Positions 16,521 through 24,866 are shown, counted from the first letter of the stretch. The stretch: DNA of 64,000 bases from Amycolatopsis oliviviridis (GCF_014654365.1 NZ_BNAY01000011.1:246493-310492); one strand, 5' to 3'. Numbers and translations are program-made. The notes: generated by a model not told the origin, from the letters alone.

Positions 16521-17681
16521 ATGCGTATTCGCGGACCCGTCATGCTCACTTTGCTGAGTGTCTGTGCCGGAATAGGCGCGCTGGCCGCCCCGGCGACCGC
16601 CGCACCGGCCAACGCCTACGACCAGACGATGCTGGAGACCCTCGCCGCCCAGCTCCGGGTCAGCCCGCTCCAGGCCGCGCAGAAGCTCGACCACGAGAAG
16701 AACCTGATCTCGTCGTTGGAGAACATCAGAACACGCGGCCTGCACACCGACGGCGCGTACTTCGACGACGCCGGCGCCCTCGTGGTGAACGCCGCCGACG
16801 CCGGGTCCGCCCAGGCACTCCGGTCGGCCGGGCTGACGCCGCGCGTCGGTGCCCGCGGCGAGAACGCGCTGAACGCCCTGGCCGCCACCGTCGGCACCGT
16901 GATCGGCGGCGATGTCGGCCAGGTGCAGTCGTGGGGTCCGGAACTCGCGGCCGACCAGGTCGTCGTCACCGTGCAGCCGGGTGCCGACGACGCCCTCGTC
17001 CGGCGGCTTTCGGCGCTGCCCGGCGTCGCCGTCCGGACCGGGGTCGCCAACGGCAACACCACGCAGGCCGACGTCATCCCCGGCCAGATCATGGACCTCG
17101 ACCCCGGCACCAACTGCTCGCTCGGCTTCCCCGGCACCACCAGCGACGGCGACAACGTGCTGCTCACCGCCGGGCACTGCGTCGAGGGCAACCCGGACAT
17201 CCTGAACCGCAACGGCGTCCACATCGGACGCGGTGTCGCCACCGAGTTCCCGTCGGTCGACATGGGCCTGATGGACATCGACGACGAGGACACCGGCCGC
17301 GGCTACGTGGACACCCGCAAGGGCACCACGGTGCGGATCACCGGCAGCTCGAAGGCCCCGGTCGGCACCACGCTGTGCAAGGCGGGCAACACCACCGGTT
17401 GGACCTGCGGCAAGATCACCGCCTACAACCAGACCGTGCGCTACAGCGGGGAAAGCGTCGCCACCACGGGGCTGGCCAAGTCGACCGTCTGCACCGAAGG
17501 CGGGGACAGCGGCGGCGCCTACATCGCGGGCAACACCGCGCAGGGCATGACCTCCGGCGGTCCCAACGACGGGCACGACTGCGGCTGGAACCAGGGCTCC
17601 AACGCGACCGGTTCGTACTCCTACTACCAGCCCGTCGTGGACGCGGCGAGCAACTACGGGGTCACGCTGACCCGCTCCTGA
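16521..17681 (+). CDS. Secreted streptogrisin/alpha-lytic-type serine protease (S1), 386 aa
   Basis: A signal peptide (about residues 1-28) is followed by a long pro-region (about 29-190), which in this family acts as a folding chaperone, then a chymotrypsin-fold protease. The triad is His219 in LLTAGHC, Asp247 in FPSVDMGL and Ser330 in EGGDSGGAY. Paired Cys residues near each catalytic segment suit an extracellular enzyme. A second, more distant member of the same family is at 62767-63891. The ATG has GAAGGAATTCGC upstream. Single-gene unit; its 3' side carries a block of large palindromes. Confidence 0.92.
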   Translation: MRIRGPVMLTLLSVCAGIGALAAPATAAPANAYDQTMLETLAAQLRVSPLQAAQKLDHEKNLISSLENIRTRGLHTDGAYFDDAGALVVNAADAGSAQALRSAGLTPRVGARGENALNALAATVGTVIGGDVGQVQSWGPELAADQVVVTVQPGADDALVRRLSALPGVAVRTGVANGNTTQADVIPGQIMDLDPGTNCSLGFPGTTSDGDNVLLTAGHCVEGNPDILNRNGVHIGRGVATEFPSVDMGLMDIDDEDTGRGYVDTRKGTTVRITGSSKAPVGTTLCKAGNTTGWTCGKITAYNQTVRYSGESVATTGLAKSTVCTEGGDSGGAYIAGNTAQGMTSGGPNDGHDCGWNQGSNATGSYSYYQPVVDAASNYGVTLTRS

Positions 17682-17698
17682 CGCGATAACTCGCCGAA

Positions 17699-17753
17699 GT
17701 ACATGAAGGCCCCCTTCCTTGCGCCTGGCGCAAGGAAGGGGGCCTTCATGTAC
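17699..17753. repeat. Hairpin repeat, GTACATGAAGG type, 27-bp perfect arms
   Basis: Arms 17699-17725 and 17727-17753 are perfect complements with a single-base loop. It starts 18 nt after the protease stop. Related but imperfect copies are at 33925-33978 and 61639-61693. Likely terminator or mobile palindromic repeat. Confidence 0.7.
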
Positions 17754-17761
17754 ATGGGAAG

Positions 17762-17816
17762 GTGTGAAGGTCGAGTTTCCTCGGCTGAGCCGCGTGAAGG
17801 GGGCCTTCACGGACAT
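17762..17816. repeat. Second module of the composite repeat (TCGGCTGAGCCGCGTGAAGG)
   Basis: GTGTGAAGGTCGAGTTTCC, CTCGGCTGAGCCGCG and TGAAGGGGGCCTTCACGG form a unit that occurs again, in the same place relative to the GTACATGAAGG hairpin, at about 33988-34038. The shared order shows that the two modules travel or are maintained together. Confidence 0.6.
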
Positions 17817-17950
17817 ACGGCCTGGGACCAACCGCAGCCGGAATCCAGCAGGCACCAAAGCCACGGTTGGTTCTCTTGAGGGGTAAGGCAGGGGTGGCGT
17901 GTTCGTGGGCGGGTCAGTGGCTCTGCGCGATGCCGGACCTGGGGCACCCA

Positions 17951-17993
17951 CTGTGTGGATTTTGGTGCGTTGGATGCACCGAAATCCACACAG
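17951..17993. repeat. Hairpin with 18-bp arms (CTGTGTGGATTTTGGTGC)
   Basis: Arms 17951-17968 and 17976-17993 match in 17 of 18 positions around a 7-nt loop. The whole gap 17682-18160, about 480 nt, appears to contain only such palindromes and no gene. Confidence 0.6.
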
Positions 17994-18017
17994 TCCGCGT
18001 GACCGGACCGGTCGCGA

Positions 18018-18068
18018 AGGGGTGTGTGGAAATAGGGACGTTCAACGTCCCTATTTCCACACACCCCT
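18018..18068. repeat. Perfect hairpin, 25-bp arms with 1-nt loop
   Basis: Arms 18018-18042 and 18044-18068 are exactly complementary (AGGGGTGTGTGGAAATAGGG and onwards). A right-half fragment of the GTCGTGAG family (CCCGAATCGCCGCTCATGAC) follows at 18138-18157, directly 3' of the DinB gene on the other strand. Confidence 0.65.
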
Positions 18069-18160
18069 CACCCTGAGCGACACTCCGCGCCCTCATCGGC
18101 CACGTCAACCGGACACCTTTGCCTGACCCCTCAATAACCCGAATCGCCGCTCATGACCGG

Positions 18161-18640
18161 CTAAGCGCTCAGGATCTGCTCGCGCAGGATGTCCGCGTGA
18201 CCGCCGTGCTGGGCGAGTTCGCGCAGCATGTGCAGGTACACCCAGCGCAGCGGAAGCGGGCCGCGCCGGTTCCCGTGGACCAGGTCGTCCAGGTCGAGGG
18301 CCGACGCCGCCTTCCGTGACGCCTCGCAGGCTTCGCGGTACGCCTGCCGCACGGAGGCGATCGTGTCCTCGTCGTCCAGGACGAACGATTCGTCCGGCGT
18401 GTCGGGGATTCCGATCTCGGCCCGCGAGCGGCAGGTGACGGCCTCGTCGAACCACACCTTCTCCACGAAGGTCGCGTGCTTCACGAGGCCGAGCAGCGTG
18501 GTGCGGGAAGGAACGAGCGACCGGCGCGCCTGCTCCTCGGTCAGCCCCTCCAAACAGGCTTCGAGGCCCCGGCGATGTTCGTCGAGGAACACGTCGAACT
18601 GTTCGCGGAAAGGACGATCGAGGACGTCCATTGTGGGCAT
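18161..18640 (-). CDS. DinB/DUF664 family protein, about 159 aa
   Basis: A four-helix-bundle protein of the DinB/MDMPI superfamily. SRTTLLGLVKHATFVEKVWF supplies the first metal-His region, and the C-terminal ELAQHGGHADILRE the two later His, the usual three-His metal site of the fold. Many relatives are bacillithiol- or mycothiol-dependent transferases or have unknown function. The start is ATG 18640 or, three codons later, 18631. It is a distant paralogue of the DinB gene at 19675-20139, with which it brackets a hydrolase gene; all three read leftward. Confidence 0.82.
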   Translation of the reverse strand: MPTMDVLDRPFREQFDVFLDEHRRGLEACLEGLTEEQARRSLVPSRTTLLGLVKHATFVEKVWFDEAVTCRSRAEIGIPDTPDESFVLDDEDTIASVRQAYREACEASRKAASALDLDDLVHGNRRGPLPLRWVYLHMLRELAQHGGHADILREQILSA

Positions 18641-18692
18641 GGGAAGTGAGGACACGCGCGAAGCATCGCAAAGGTCGTCGATCCCGGGCAAC

Positions 18693-19661
18693 CTACTTCA
18701 GGAAGACGATCAGCTCCGCGCTCACGAAGTCCGGATTCTCTTCGGCGAGCCAATGTCCGGCCCGGGGCACGTCGACGGCACGGGCGAGGTTGGCGACGCG
18801 GGGTGCCAGCGTGGCCTTCTGCGGTTCGAGGAGCCCTTCGGCGGTCATCAGCAGAGTGGGCGTGGTGATGGGCTTCGCGCCGACGTTCGCGGCCGCGTCC
18901 TGGCCGAGCGTGCGGTAGAGCTCGAAGCCGCCGTGCAGGACTTCCGGCCTGGTGTAGGTGCGGGCGTACTCGTCGATCTCGGCGTCGTCGAAGGGCGACG
19001 GCGCCCCGGGCCCGCCGAAGGCCGTTCCCGAGTGGGCGACCTGGGGATAGAACAGGGAAAGGTACTCGCGGACGTCGTCGCCGACGACGGCCTCGGGAAC
19101 CGTCTTCTGCGAGTGGAAGGCGATGTGCCAGCTCAGGTTCCGGTAAGCCGTCGCGTCCAGCGCGGGCCCGGGCAACGGCAGGTCGAGATAGGCGAGCTTG
19201 GTGAGATCACCGGGGAACTGCGCGGCGTACTGGAAGGCGACGGCGGCGCCGAGATCGTGCCCGGCGATCCGGGCGTCGCGCAGGCCCAGCTTTCCGGCGA
19301 CGAGCCCGTGCACGTAGCGGGCGAGAGTCGCCTTGTCGTAGCTCGGCGGCGATCCGGTGCTGTCGCCGAGGCCGGGAAGGTCGAGCGCGTACACCGTGAA
19401 GTGCTCGGCCAGCGCGGGCATCACGCGATGCCAGCCGTACCAGGTCTGCGGCCAGCCGTGCAGCAGGACGAGCGGGGCACCCTTCCCGCCGGTCACGTAG
19501 TGCATCTTCACCCCGTCGACGTCGGCGAACTCGTGCCGGAACGTCTGCGCGAAAGCCGTGTCGCCGCGGGTGACGTTCTCGTAGGCCGGGGCGGACGGCG
19601 GGGCGGCGCAGGCCGTCAGCAGGGCGAGGGCCGCGACGAACGCGGCGGCTCGGTGGAACAT
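18693..19661 (-). CDS. Lipoprotein alpha/beta hydrolase, epoxide hydrolase-like, 322 aa
   Basis: The N-terminus MFHRAAAFVAALALLTACAA has a lipobox (LTAC), so the mature protein is probably lipid-anchored outside the membrane. The fold shows HGWPQTWYGW (oxyanion HGxP), GHDLGAAVAF with Asp in the nucleophile position and RAGHWLAEENP with the catalytic His. Asp rather than Ser at the nucleophilic elbow, together with HGWP, fits epoxide hydrolases or haloalkane dehalogenases. The exported location is unusual for that group. Gap of 13 nt from the upstream DinB gene suggests co-transcription; a mycothiol-linked detoxification unit is possible but inferred. Confidence 0.85.
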   Translation of the reverse strand: MFHRAAAFVAALALLTACAAPPSAPAYENVTRGDTAFAQTFRHEFADVDGVKMHYVTGGKGAPLVLLHGWPQTWYGWHRVMPALAEHFTVYALDLPGLGDSTGSPPSYDKATLARYVHGLVAGKLGLRDARIAGHDLGAAVAFQYAAQFPGDLTKLAYLDLPLPGPALDATAYRNLSWHIAFHSQKTVPEAVVGDDVREYLSLFYPQVAHSGTAFGGPGAPSPFDDAEIDEYARTYTRPEVLHGGFELYRTLGQDAAANVGAKPITTPTLLMTAEGLLEPQKATLAPRVANLARAVDVPRAGHWLAEENPDFVSAELIVFLK

Positions 19662-19674
19662 GGGAATCTCCGTT

Positions 19675-20139
19675 TCAGCGCCCGGTGGCGCCGTCGATCA
19701 GTTCGCGCAGGATGTCGGCGTGTCCCGCGTGGCGTGCGGTCTCTTCGATCAGGTGGGTCAGCGTCCAGCGCCGTGATCCGCGGCGGGGTGCCTTCGCGGC
19801 GAGGTCGTCCCAGGACGCGATCTCGGCGTTCGCCTCGGCGATGGTTTCCCGGTAGGCGGCGAGAATCGACGCCGTCGTCTCGTCCGGTGCCAGGTGGAAC
19901 GTGGCCTTCCAGTCGGTGACGTGGTGACCGAGCAGCCAGTGCCGTTCCACCTGCGTCAGGTGCTTGACCAGGCCCAGCAGGTTCGTGCCGGAAGGCACTC
20001 CCGGTGTCCGGGCCAGGTCTTCCGGCACCCCTTCGGCCTTGGCCACGACGCCGGCGCGCAGGTAGTCGAGGAAACCGGCGAGCACGTCCTTCTCATCGGC
20101 TCCCGTGGACGGGGGCCCGGCGTCGCGTTTGCGGCTCAT
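19675..20139 (-). CDS. DinB/DUF664 family protein, 154 aa
   Basis: Same superfamily as 18161-18640, with TNLLGLVKHLTQVERHWL as first metal-His segment and ETARHAGHADILRELIDG as the C-terminal His pair; WTLTHLIEE precedes it. It begins MSRKRDAGPP at 20139, overlapping the stop of the methyltransferase by 4 nt (ATGA), so the two are translationally coupled. The lipoprotein hydrolase follows. Cytoplasmic; substrate unknown, probably a thiol-dependent transferase by family analogy. Confidence 0.85.
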   Translation of the reverse strand: MSRKRDAGPPSTGADEKDVLAGFLDYLRAGVVAKAEGVPEDLARTPGVPSGTNLLGLVKHLTQVERHWLLGHHVTDWKATFHLAPDETTASILAAYRETIAEANAEIASWDDLAAKAPRRGSRRWTLTHLIEETARHAGHADILRELIDGATGR

Positions 20140-20729
20140 CGCCCTGCCCGCCGGAGCACCAGGACGTGGTCGACGACGGTCGCGGTCTGCCCGGCCGGGC
20201 CGGTGGCCTGCCGTTCGGCGGCCTCCGCGCGGTCGATGGACCATTCCACCGGATCGAGCGCCAGCTCCGCGGCCACTTCGAGCGGAGTGGCGTACTCGGC
20301 GTCCTGGTCCCACGACCACGGCGCGGCGGAGCCGTGATCGACGACGACCAGCCGTCCGCCCGGCTTCACCGTGTTCGCGGCGGTCCGCAGCACGCGGGCC
20401 CGGTCCAGGGCGAACGGCGTGTGGAAGTACAGCGCGGACACCAGGTCGAAGGCGCCGTCGGGGAAATCTTCGGCCAGGTCGACGCGGAGCGCTGTGATCG
20501 GCTCGCCGCGGTCCTGGAGCGAGCGCACGGCCGCGCCGGAGATGTCGGCAGCGGTCACCCGCCAGCCTCGGGCGGCCAGCCACAGCGCGTCTCCTCCGCC
20601 GCCGCAGCCGAGGTCGAGCGCGGTGCCCGGGGTCAGCGGGCCGGCGATCTCGGCCAGTCTCGTGTTCACCTTCGGCGTCCCGGCGGAGCGCCGTTCGTAG
20701 AGTCCGTCCCAGAATTCCGTCGCGTTCAT
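20136..20729 (-). CDS. Class I SAM-dependent methyltransferase, 197 aa
   Basis: A short methyltransferase of the Methyltransf_25/TehB-like kind. Motif I is ALDLGCGGGGDALWLAARGW, followed by VTAADIS (acidic loop), FDLVSALYFHTPF and KPGGRLVVVDHG. The N-terminal FWDGLYERR is typical of this group. ATG 20729 is preferred; the frame upstream is in the divergent regulator region. It heads a leftward operon with a DinB protein (ATGA overlap) and probably the lipoprotein hydrolase. An XRE-cupin regulator diverges from it with a 68-nt gap and may control it. Confidence 0.85.
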   Translation of the reverse strand: MNATEFWDGLYERRSAGTPKVNTRLAEIAGPLTPGTALDLGCGGGGDALWLAARGWRVTAADISGAAVRSLQDRGEPITALRVDLAEDFPDGAFDLVSALYFHTPFALDRARVLRTAANTVKPGGRLVVVDHGSAAPWSWDQDAEYATPLEVAAELALDPVEWSIDRAEAAERQATGPAGQTATVVDHVLVLRRAGR

Positions 20730-20771
20730 GGTCACCACCTTCGCCGCGGGCACCGCGAATTGGCACGAAAA

Positions 20772-20788
20772 CTTGCCGACCTGGCAAG
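20772..20788. promoter_or_regulatory. Candidate operator CTTGCC-N5-GGCAAG between methyltransferase and XRE-cupin genes
   Basis: A perfect 6-bp dyad lies in the 68-nt divergent gap, 9 nt before the regulator start. CAAGAT within its right arm could be the -10 box of a leaderless transcript of the regulator, so binding here would give autorepression. Confidence 0.45.
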
Positions 20789-20797
20789 ATCGACGGC

Positions 20798-21367
20798 ATG
20801 GACGAGACGGACGAGGTGCTGGACGCGGTCGGCCCCCGGTTGCGCGCCCTGCGCAAACACCGCGGCCTGACCCTGGCCGAGCTGTCGGCGGCGACCGGGA
20901 TCTCGGAAAGCACCTTGTCGCGACTGGAAAGCGGCGGGCGGCGGCCCACACTGGAACTGCTGCTGCCGCTGGCCCGCGTACACGGCGTGCCCCTCGACGA
21001 CCTCGTCGGCGCGCCCCGCACCGGCGACCCGCGGATCCATCTGCAGCCGATTCACCGCCACGGCATGACGTTCTTGCCGCTCACCCGGCGCGCGGGCGGC
21101 GTGCAGGCGTTCAAGATGCTGATCCCCGGCCGCGACGAACCGGCGGAACCCACGCCACAGACCCATGGCGGCTACGAGTGGGTGTATGTCCTCAATGGAC
21201 GATTACGGCTGGTGGTCGGCGACCGGGACCTGGTCCTGCCGCCCGGTGAGGCCGCCGAATTCGACACCGCGCTGCCGCACTGGCTCGGCTCGGCCGACGG
21301 GCACGCCGTCGAGACCCTGGTCCTTTTCGGACCGCAGGGCGAACGCGCTCATATCCGGGCGCGCTAG
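20798..21367 (+). CDS. XRE-cupin transcription regulator, 189 aa, with a TTA codon
   Basis: Residues about 10-65 are an XRE helix-turn-helix (LRKHRGLTLAELSAATGISE, then STLSRLESGGRRPTLELL), and residues about 110-185 a cupin barrel (THGGYEWVYVLNGRLRLVVG, LPPGEAAEFD, PHWLG). Such proteins sense a small ligand in the cupin. It likely controls the divergent methyltransferase operon. Codon 136 (21203-21205) is TTA, very rare at this GC content; in Streptomyces TTA codons tie translation to the bldA tRNA and development. Its stop overlaps the convergent response-regulator stop by 4 nt. Confidence 0.88.
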   Translation: MDETDEVLDAVGPRLRALRKHRGLTLAELSAATGISESTLSRLESGGRRPTLELLLPLARVHGVPLDDLVGAPRTGDPRIHLQPIHRHGMTFLPLTRRAGGVQAFKMLIPGRDEPAEPTPQTHGGYEWVYVLNGRLRLVVGDRDLVLPPGEAAEFDTALPHWLGSADGHAVETLVLFGPQGERAHIRAR

Positions 21368-21966
21368 AGCCAATCGTGCTCGCGGGCGTACCGGGCCGCC
21401 TCGTGCCGGGTCTGGGTCTGCGTCTTCTGCATGGCGTTCGAGAGGTAGTTCCGCACCGTGCCCTGCGCGAGGTGCAGCTGAGCGGCGATCTCGGCGACGG
21501 AATAACCTTCGCCGGTCACCCGCAGCACCTCCAGCTCCCGCTCGGTGAGGGGGCAGTCGTCGACGACGGCGAGCGCGGAGACGTCCGGGTCGATCCAGCG
21601 TTTGCCCTGGTGCAGGGCGGCGATGACGGACGTGATGTGCGAGGGTTCGGCCGCTTTGCTGACGAAGCCCTGGACGCCGAGTTTGAGCGCCTTGCGCAGC
21701 ACCCCGGGTTTCGCGTGCCGTGTCAGCATGAGGATGACCTGGTTCGGCCGGGTGCGGCGGATCTCCGCGACCGCGCCGAGCCCGTCCACACCGGGCATTT
21801 CGAGGTCGATGACGAGGACGTCGGGCTCGTGCCGCAAGGTCGCCTCGACGGCTTCTTCGCCGTTCTCCGCTTCCGCCAGGACGGTGATCTCACCCTCCAG
21901 CGGGAGCAGCGCGGCCATCGCCTTGCGGAGCAGGGCTTCGTCGTCGGCGAGCACCACCGTGGTCAT
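21364..21966 (-). CDS. NarL/LuxR-family response regulator (DesR-like), 200 aa
   Basis: Receiver domain at about 1-120 with the acidic pair DDE at 8-10, phosphoacceptor Asp54 in LVIDLEMPG and the conserved Lys in FVSKAAEP. A LuxR HTH follows at about 135-195 (LTERELEVLRVTGEGYSVAE, then QLHLAQGTVRNYLS). It overlaps the histidine kinase gene by 4 nt (ATGA), so both proteins are made together. Its probable target is the divergent ABC exporter beyond the kinase, as in DesKR/LiaRS-type modules. Confidence 0.92.
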   Translation of the reverse strand: MTTVVLADDEALLRKAMAALLPLEGEITVLAEAENGEEAVEATLRHEPDVLVIDLEMPGVDGLGAVAEIRRTRPNQVILMLTRHAKPGVLRKALKLGVQGFVSKAAEPSHITSVIAALHQGKRWIDPDVSALAVVDDCPLTERELEVLRVTGEGYSVAEIAAQLHLAQGTVRNYLSNAMQKTQTQTRHEAARYAREHDWL

Positions 21967-23090
21967 CGCTTCTCCAGTACTTCGGAACGCTTGCCGGGAA
22001 AGGATGCGGCCGTCACGAACTGTCCGTCCTCTTGTTCCACCGTCAGTTCGCCGCCGTCGGCGACGACGCGTTGTTCGAGCGCGGCCAGCCCGCGCAGTTC
22101 CGGCAGCGGTGCGCGCTGAGCGCCGTCGTTGACGATGCTGATGCTCCATTCCGACAGGGTGATCCGCACCCGGGTCGCCTGCGCGTGGCGCAGGATGTTG
22201 GTCGTGGTCTCGCGCAGGACCTGGCCGAGCAGCCTGCCCGCGTCCGGGTCGACGTCCGCCTCCCGGTTGACGCGCACGCGGATCCCCGCGGCCTCGAACA
22301 GGTTCCTCGCGTTCTCCAGTTCGGCGGAGAGGTTGAGCTCGCGCTGAGCATAGGCGAGTTCCTTCGTCTGCGTGATCGTGTCGCTGACGAGCGCGTGGAT
22401 CTCCCCCAGTTCCTGTTTGGCCCGCTCGGCGTCGATGTCCACCAGCTTCCTGGCGAGCGCGGTCTTCAGCTTCACCACGTGCAGCGTATGGCCCTGGATG
22501 TCGTGCAGATCGCTGGCAAACCGGACGCGTTCGCGGATCACGGCGAGTTCCGCTTCCCGTTCACGCGACTCTTCGAGTTCCTGCACGACGTCGTAGAACC
22601 GCTTGTTGGGGAACATGAGGCCGAGCACGATGGCGGTGATCGCGACGGGGACGAAGACGAACTGGATCAGCTCCCCGGAGACGTCGTCGTGGGCGACCAG
22701 CAGCCTCAGGGCACCCACTCCCGCGATGTACGCGGTGAGCGCGAAAGCGGCCGCGACCCGATGGCGGGGCAGCTGGGGGACGACGAGAGCGCCCACGAAG
22801 AAGACCCCGAAGAACGCCGAACCACCCCCGACCACCAGTACGGAGAACGGCCATACCGCGGCTGTGACGATCAGGCACGGGATCGCGACCCGCAGGACTT
22901 CGCCCGCCGCCCAGCGCACGAAGGCGACCATCGCGGCCACCGTGCCCGCCCCGAGGACGACCGCGTGCCACCAGGTCCGCGCGTCCATCACCACCACGGC
23001 CACCCCGGCGACGGCGAGCACCGGGAAGAACATGGTGAGGTTGAGCCTGCGCAGCTGGCCCTTCGCCGGCTCGGTGTCCACATCAGACAT
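21963..23090 (-). CDS. DesK-like sensor histidine kinase, 375 aa
   Basis: Five to six membrane segments (about residues 15-160) with almost no extracellular domain suggest intramembrane sensing. The HisKA_3 box FASDLHDIQGHTLHVVKLK has the phosphorylated His196; the HATPase domain shows VLRETTTNILRHAQA (N box), SIVNDG (G1 box) and ELRGLAALEQRV. ATG 23090 (MSDVDTEPAKG) is preferred over a longer in-frame start. It precedes the response regulator with a 4-nt overlap and diverges from the ABC exporter genes; the shared control region has a 7-bp dyad. Confidence 0.92.
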   Translation of the reverse strand: MSDVDTEPAKGQLRRLNLTMFFPVLAVAGVAVVVMDARTWWHAVVLGAGTVAAMVAFVRWAAGEVLRVAIPCLIVTAAVWPFSVLVVGGGSAFFGVFFVGALVVPQLPRHRVAAAFALTAYIAGVGALRLLVAHDDVSGELIQFVFVPVAITAIVLGLMFPNKRFYDVVQELEESREREAELAVIRERVRFASDLHDIQGHTLHVVKLKTALARKLVDIDAERAKQELGEIHALVSDTITQTKELAYAQRELNLSAELENARNLFEAAGIRVRVNREADVDPDAGRLLGQVLRETTTNILRHAQATRVRITLSEWSISIVNDGAQRAPLPELRGLAALEQRVVADGGELTVEQEDGQFVTAASFPGKRSEVLEKR

Positions 23091-23135
23091 GGTCCCAGTA
23101 TCGGCGCCGGGTGACGGCGGGCAACAGTGACACCG

Positions 23136-23156
23136 CGTCATGGGTTCATCATGACG
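23136..23156. promoter_or_regulatory. Candidate response-regulator site CGTCATG-N7-CATGACG
   Basis: A perfect dyad with 7-bp arms and 7-nt centre lies in the 110-nt divergent gap, 45 nt before the ABC ATPase start and 46 nt from the kinase start. NarL-type regulators often bind such dyads, so this is the best site for feedback control of both transcripts. Confidence 0.45.
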
Positions 23157-23200
23157 TGGCCGCACTGGCCGGACCGGGCCGGAGCGGTTGAGATCAAGGC

Positions 23201-24085
23201 ATGACTTCGACACCAGTGATCGACGTAGACCGGCTGAACCTGAAGTACGGCGACTTCCACGCCGTGAAGGATCTGTCCTTCCAGGTCGGGCGGGGCGAGT
23301 TCTACGCCCTGCTGGGCACGAACGGGGCCGGGAAGACCTCGACCTTGGAAACCCTTGAAGGACACCGAAACCCGACGTCGGGAACGGTGCGGGTGCTCGG
23401 GAAGAGCCCGCGGGACCGCGCCGCGGTCCGGCCCAAGATGGGCATCATGCTGCAGGAGAGCGGCTTCTCACCGGATCTGACGGTGAAGGAGACGATCCAC
23501 CTGATCGGGGCGCTGACCCGGCGCACCGACCGGCTCGAACGAGTGCTCGGCGTCGTGGATCTGACCCGCAAAGCCACCACGAAAGTGTCACAACTTTCCG
23601 GTGGCGAGAAGCGGCGGCTCGACTTCGCGACCGCGGTGTACGGCTCGCCGGAGCTGGTGTTCCTCGACGAGCCGACGACCGGCCTGGACATCCAGTCGCG
23701 GGACGCGTTGTGGGACGCCGTCGACAAGTTGCGCGAGGACGGTTCCACGATCGTGCTCACCACGCACTACCTGGAGGAGGCGCAGCAGCGCGCCGACCGC
23801 ATCGGCCTGATGCACCGGGGAACCTTCCACCAGGAGGGCACGGTCTCCGAACTGACGCGGACGCTGCCCGCGGTGATCCGGTTCACCCTTCCGCCGTCGA
23901 CTCCGGCGCTGCCGTTGCAGGGCAGGCGCGAACACGACGGCAAGTTCGTCATCGAGACCTTCGGCCTGCAGAAAGACCTGCACACCCTGCTGCGGTGGGC
24001 GCAGGACAACGCGATCGAGCTGGCGGACCTCGAAGCGGGCCCGACCCGGCTCGACGACGTCTTCCGCGCCATCGACAACGACTAG
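23201..24085 (+). CDS. ABC transporter ATP-binding protein, 294 aa
   Basis: The nucleotide-binding subunit of an ABC-2 exporter. It shows Walker A GTNGAGKTST, Q-loop MLQESGFSPDLTV, signature LSGGEKRRLDFA, Walker B LVFLDEPTTGLD and the H-loop LTTHYLEEA. The C-terminal 80 residues after VIRFTLPPS are typical of drug-exporter ATPases. The permease follows after 31 nt. Divergent from a DesKR-like two-component system that probably induces it, so it is likely an antibiotic- or membrane-stress-responsive exporter. Confidence 0.93.
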   Translation: MTSTPVIDVDRLNLKYGDFHAVKDLSFQVGRGEFYALLGTNGAGKTSTLETLEGHRNPTSGTVRVLGKSPRDRAAVRPKMGIMLQESGFSPDLTVKETIHLIGALTRRTDRLERVLGVVDLTRKATTKVSQLSGGEKRRLDFATAVYGSPELVFLDEPTTGLDIQSRDALWDAVDKLREDGSTIVLTTHYLEEAQQRADRIGLMHRGTFHQEGTVSELTRTLPAVIRFTLPPSTPALPLQGRREHDGKFVIETFGLQKDLHTLLRWAQDNAIELADLEAGPTRLDDVFRAIDND

Positions 24086-24116
24086 CCGACCACTCACTCC
24101 ACAAAGGACTCAAGCC

Positions 24117-24836
24117 ATGCTTTCCATCGCCCGCAGCGAGCTGATCCAGATCTTCCGGAACCGCTCGGTCCTGATCACCAGTTTCGTGATGCCCCTCGCG
24201 ATCTGCGCGTTCTTCGTCTACCAGCACGAACTCTTCGAAAAGATCGGCAGCCTCGGCTACGTCGCGGCGATCCTGATGTTCACCGTCTGCGCGTTCGGTC
24301 TCTACACCAGCTCGGTGACCACCCTGGCCTCGCGGCGGCAGAACCTGTTCCTCAAGCGGTTGCGCTCGACCGCGGCCGGGGACTCCTCCATCCTGGTCGG
24401 GCTGGTACTGCCGGTCACCGTCATCGCGCTCGTCCAGGTGGCCGTGATCCTGACCGTGCTGGGCGTGATCGCCGAAACGCCGGACAACGTCGGCCTGCTG
24501 GTGGTGGCCGTGCTCGCCACCGTCGCCATGATGATCGGCCTCGGCCTGGCCACCGCCGGCCTGACCAACTCCCCCGAGCACGCCCAGGTCACCACCCTGC
24601 CGGTCAGCCTCGGCGTCATCGCCGTGGCCAGCTGGGTCGGCATCTCCGGCACCGACGACCTGACCCTGCTCAAGCGGCTGCTGCCCGGGGGCTCGGCCAC
24701 CGAACTCGCCGTCAACGCCTGGAACGGCGGGGTCGCCGTCGGCGATTCGCTACTCCTGCTCGCCCCGACGCTGGCCTGGGTCTTCGTCGCCGTCGTCCTG
24801 GCTTCCCGGATGTTCCGCTGGGAACCGCGCCGCTGA
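24117..24836 (+). CDS. ABC-2 type permease, 239 aa
   Basis: Membrane subunit partnering the ATPase just upstream. Six hydrophobic segments are visible, starting SVLITSFVMPLAICAFFVY and ending LLLLAPTLAWVFVAVVLASR, with the ABC-2 cytoplasmic elbow MLSIARSELIQIFRN at the N-terminus. A typical short (half-size) ABC-2 permease that would act as a dimer. GGACTCAAGCC lies before the ATG. Confidence 0.9.
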   Translation: MLSIARSELIQIFRNRSVLITSFVMPLAICAFFVYQHELFEKIGSLGYVAAILMFTVCAFGLYTSSVTTLASRRQNLFLKRLRSTAAGDSSILVGLVLPVTVIALVQVAVILTVLGVIAETPDNVGLLVVAVLATVAMMIGLGLATAGLTNSPEHAQVTTLPVSLGVIAVASWVGISGTDDLTLLKRLLPGGSATELAVNAWNGGVAVGDSLLLLAPTLAWVFVAVVLASRMFRWEPRR

Positions 24837-24866
24837 CCGTCCGCGGTGGAAGCGGCCGAGGCCGAG

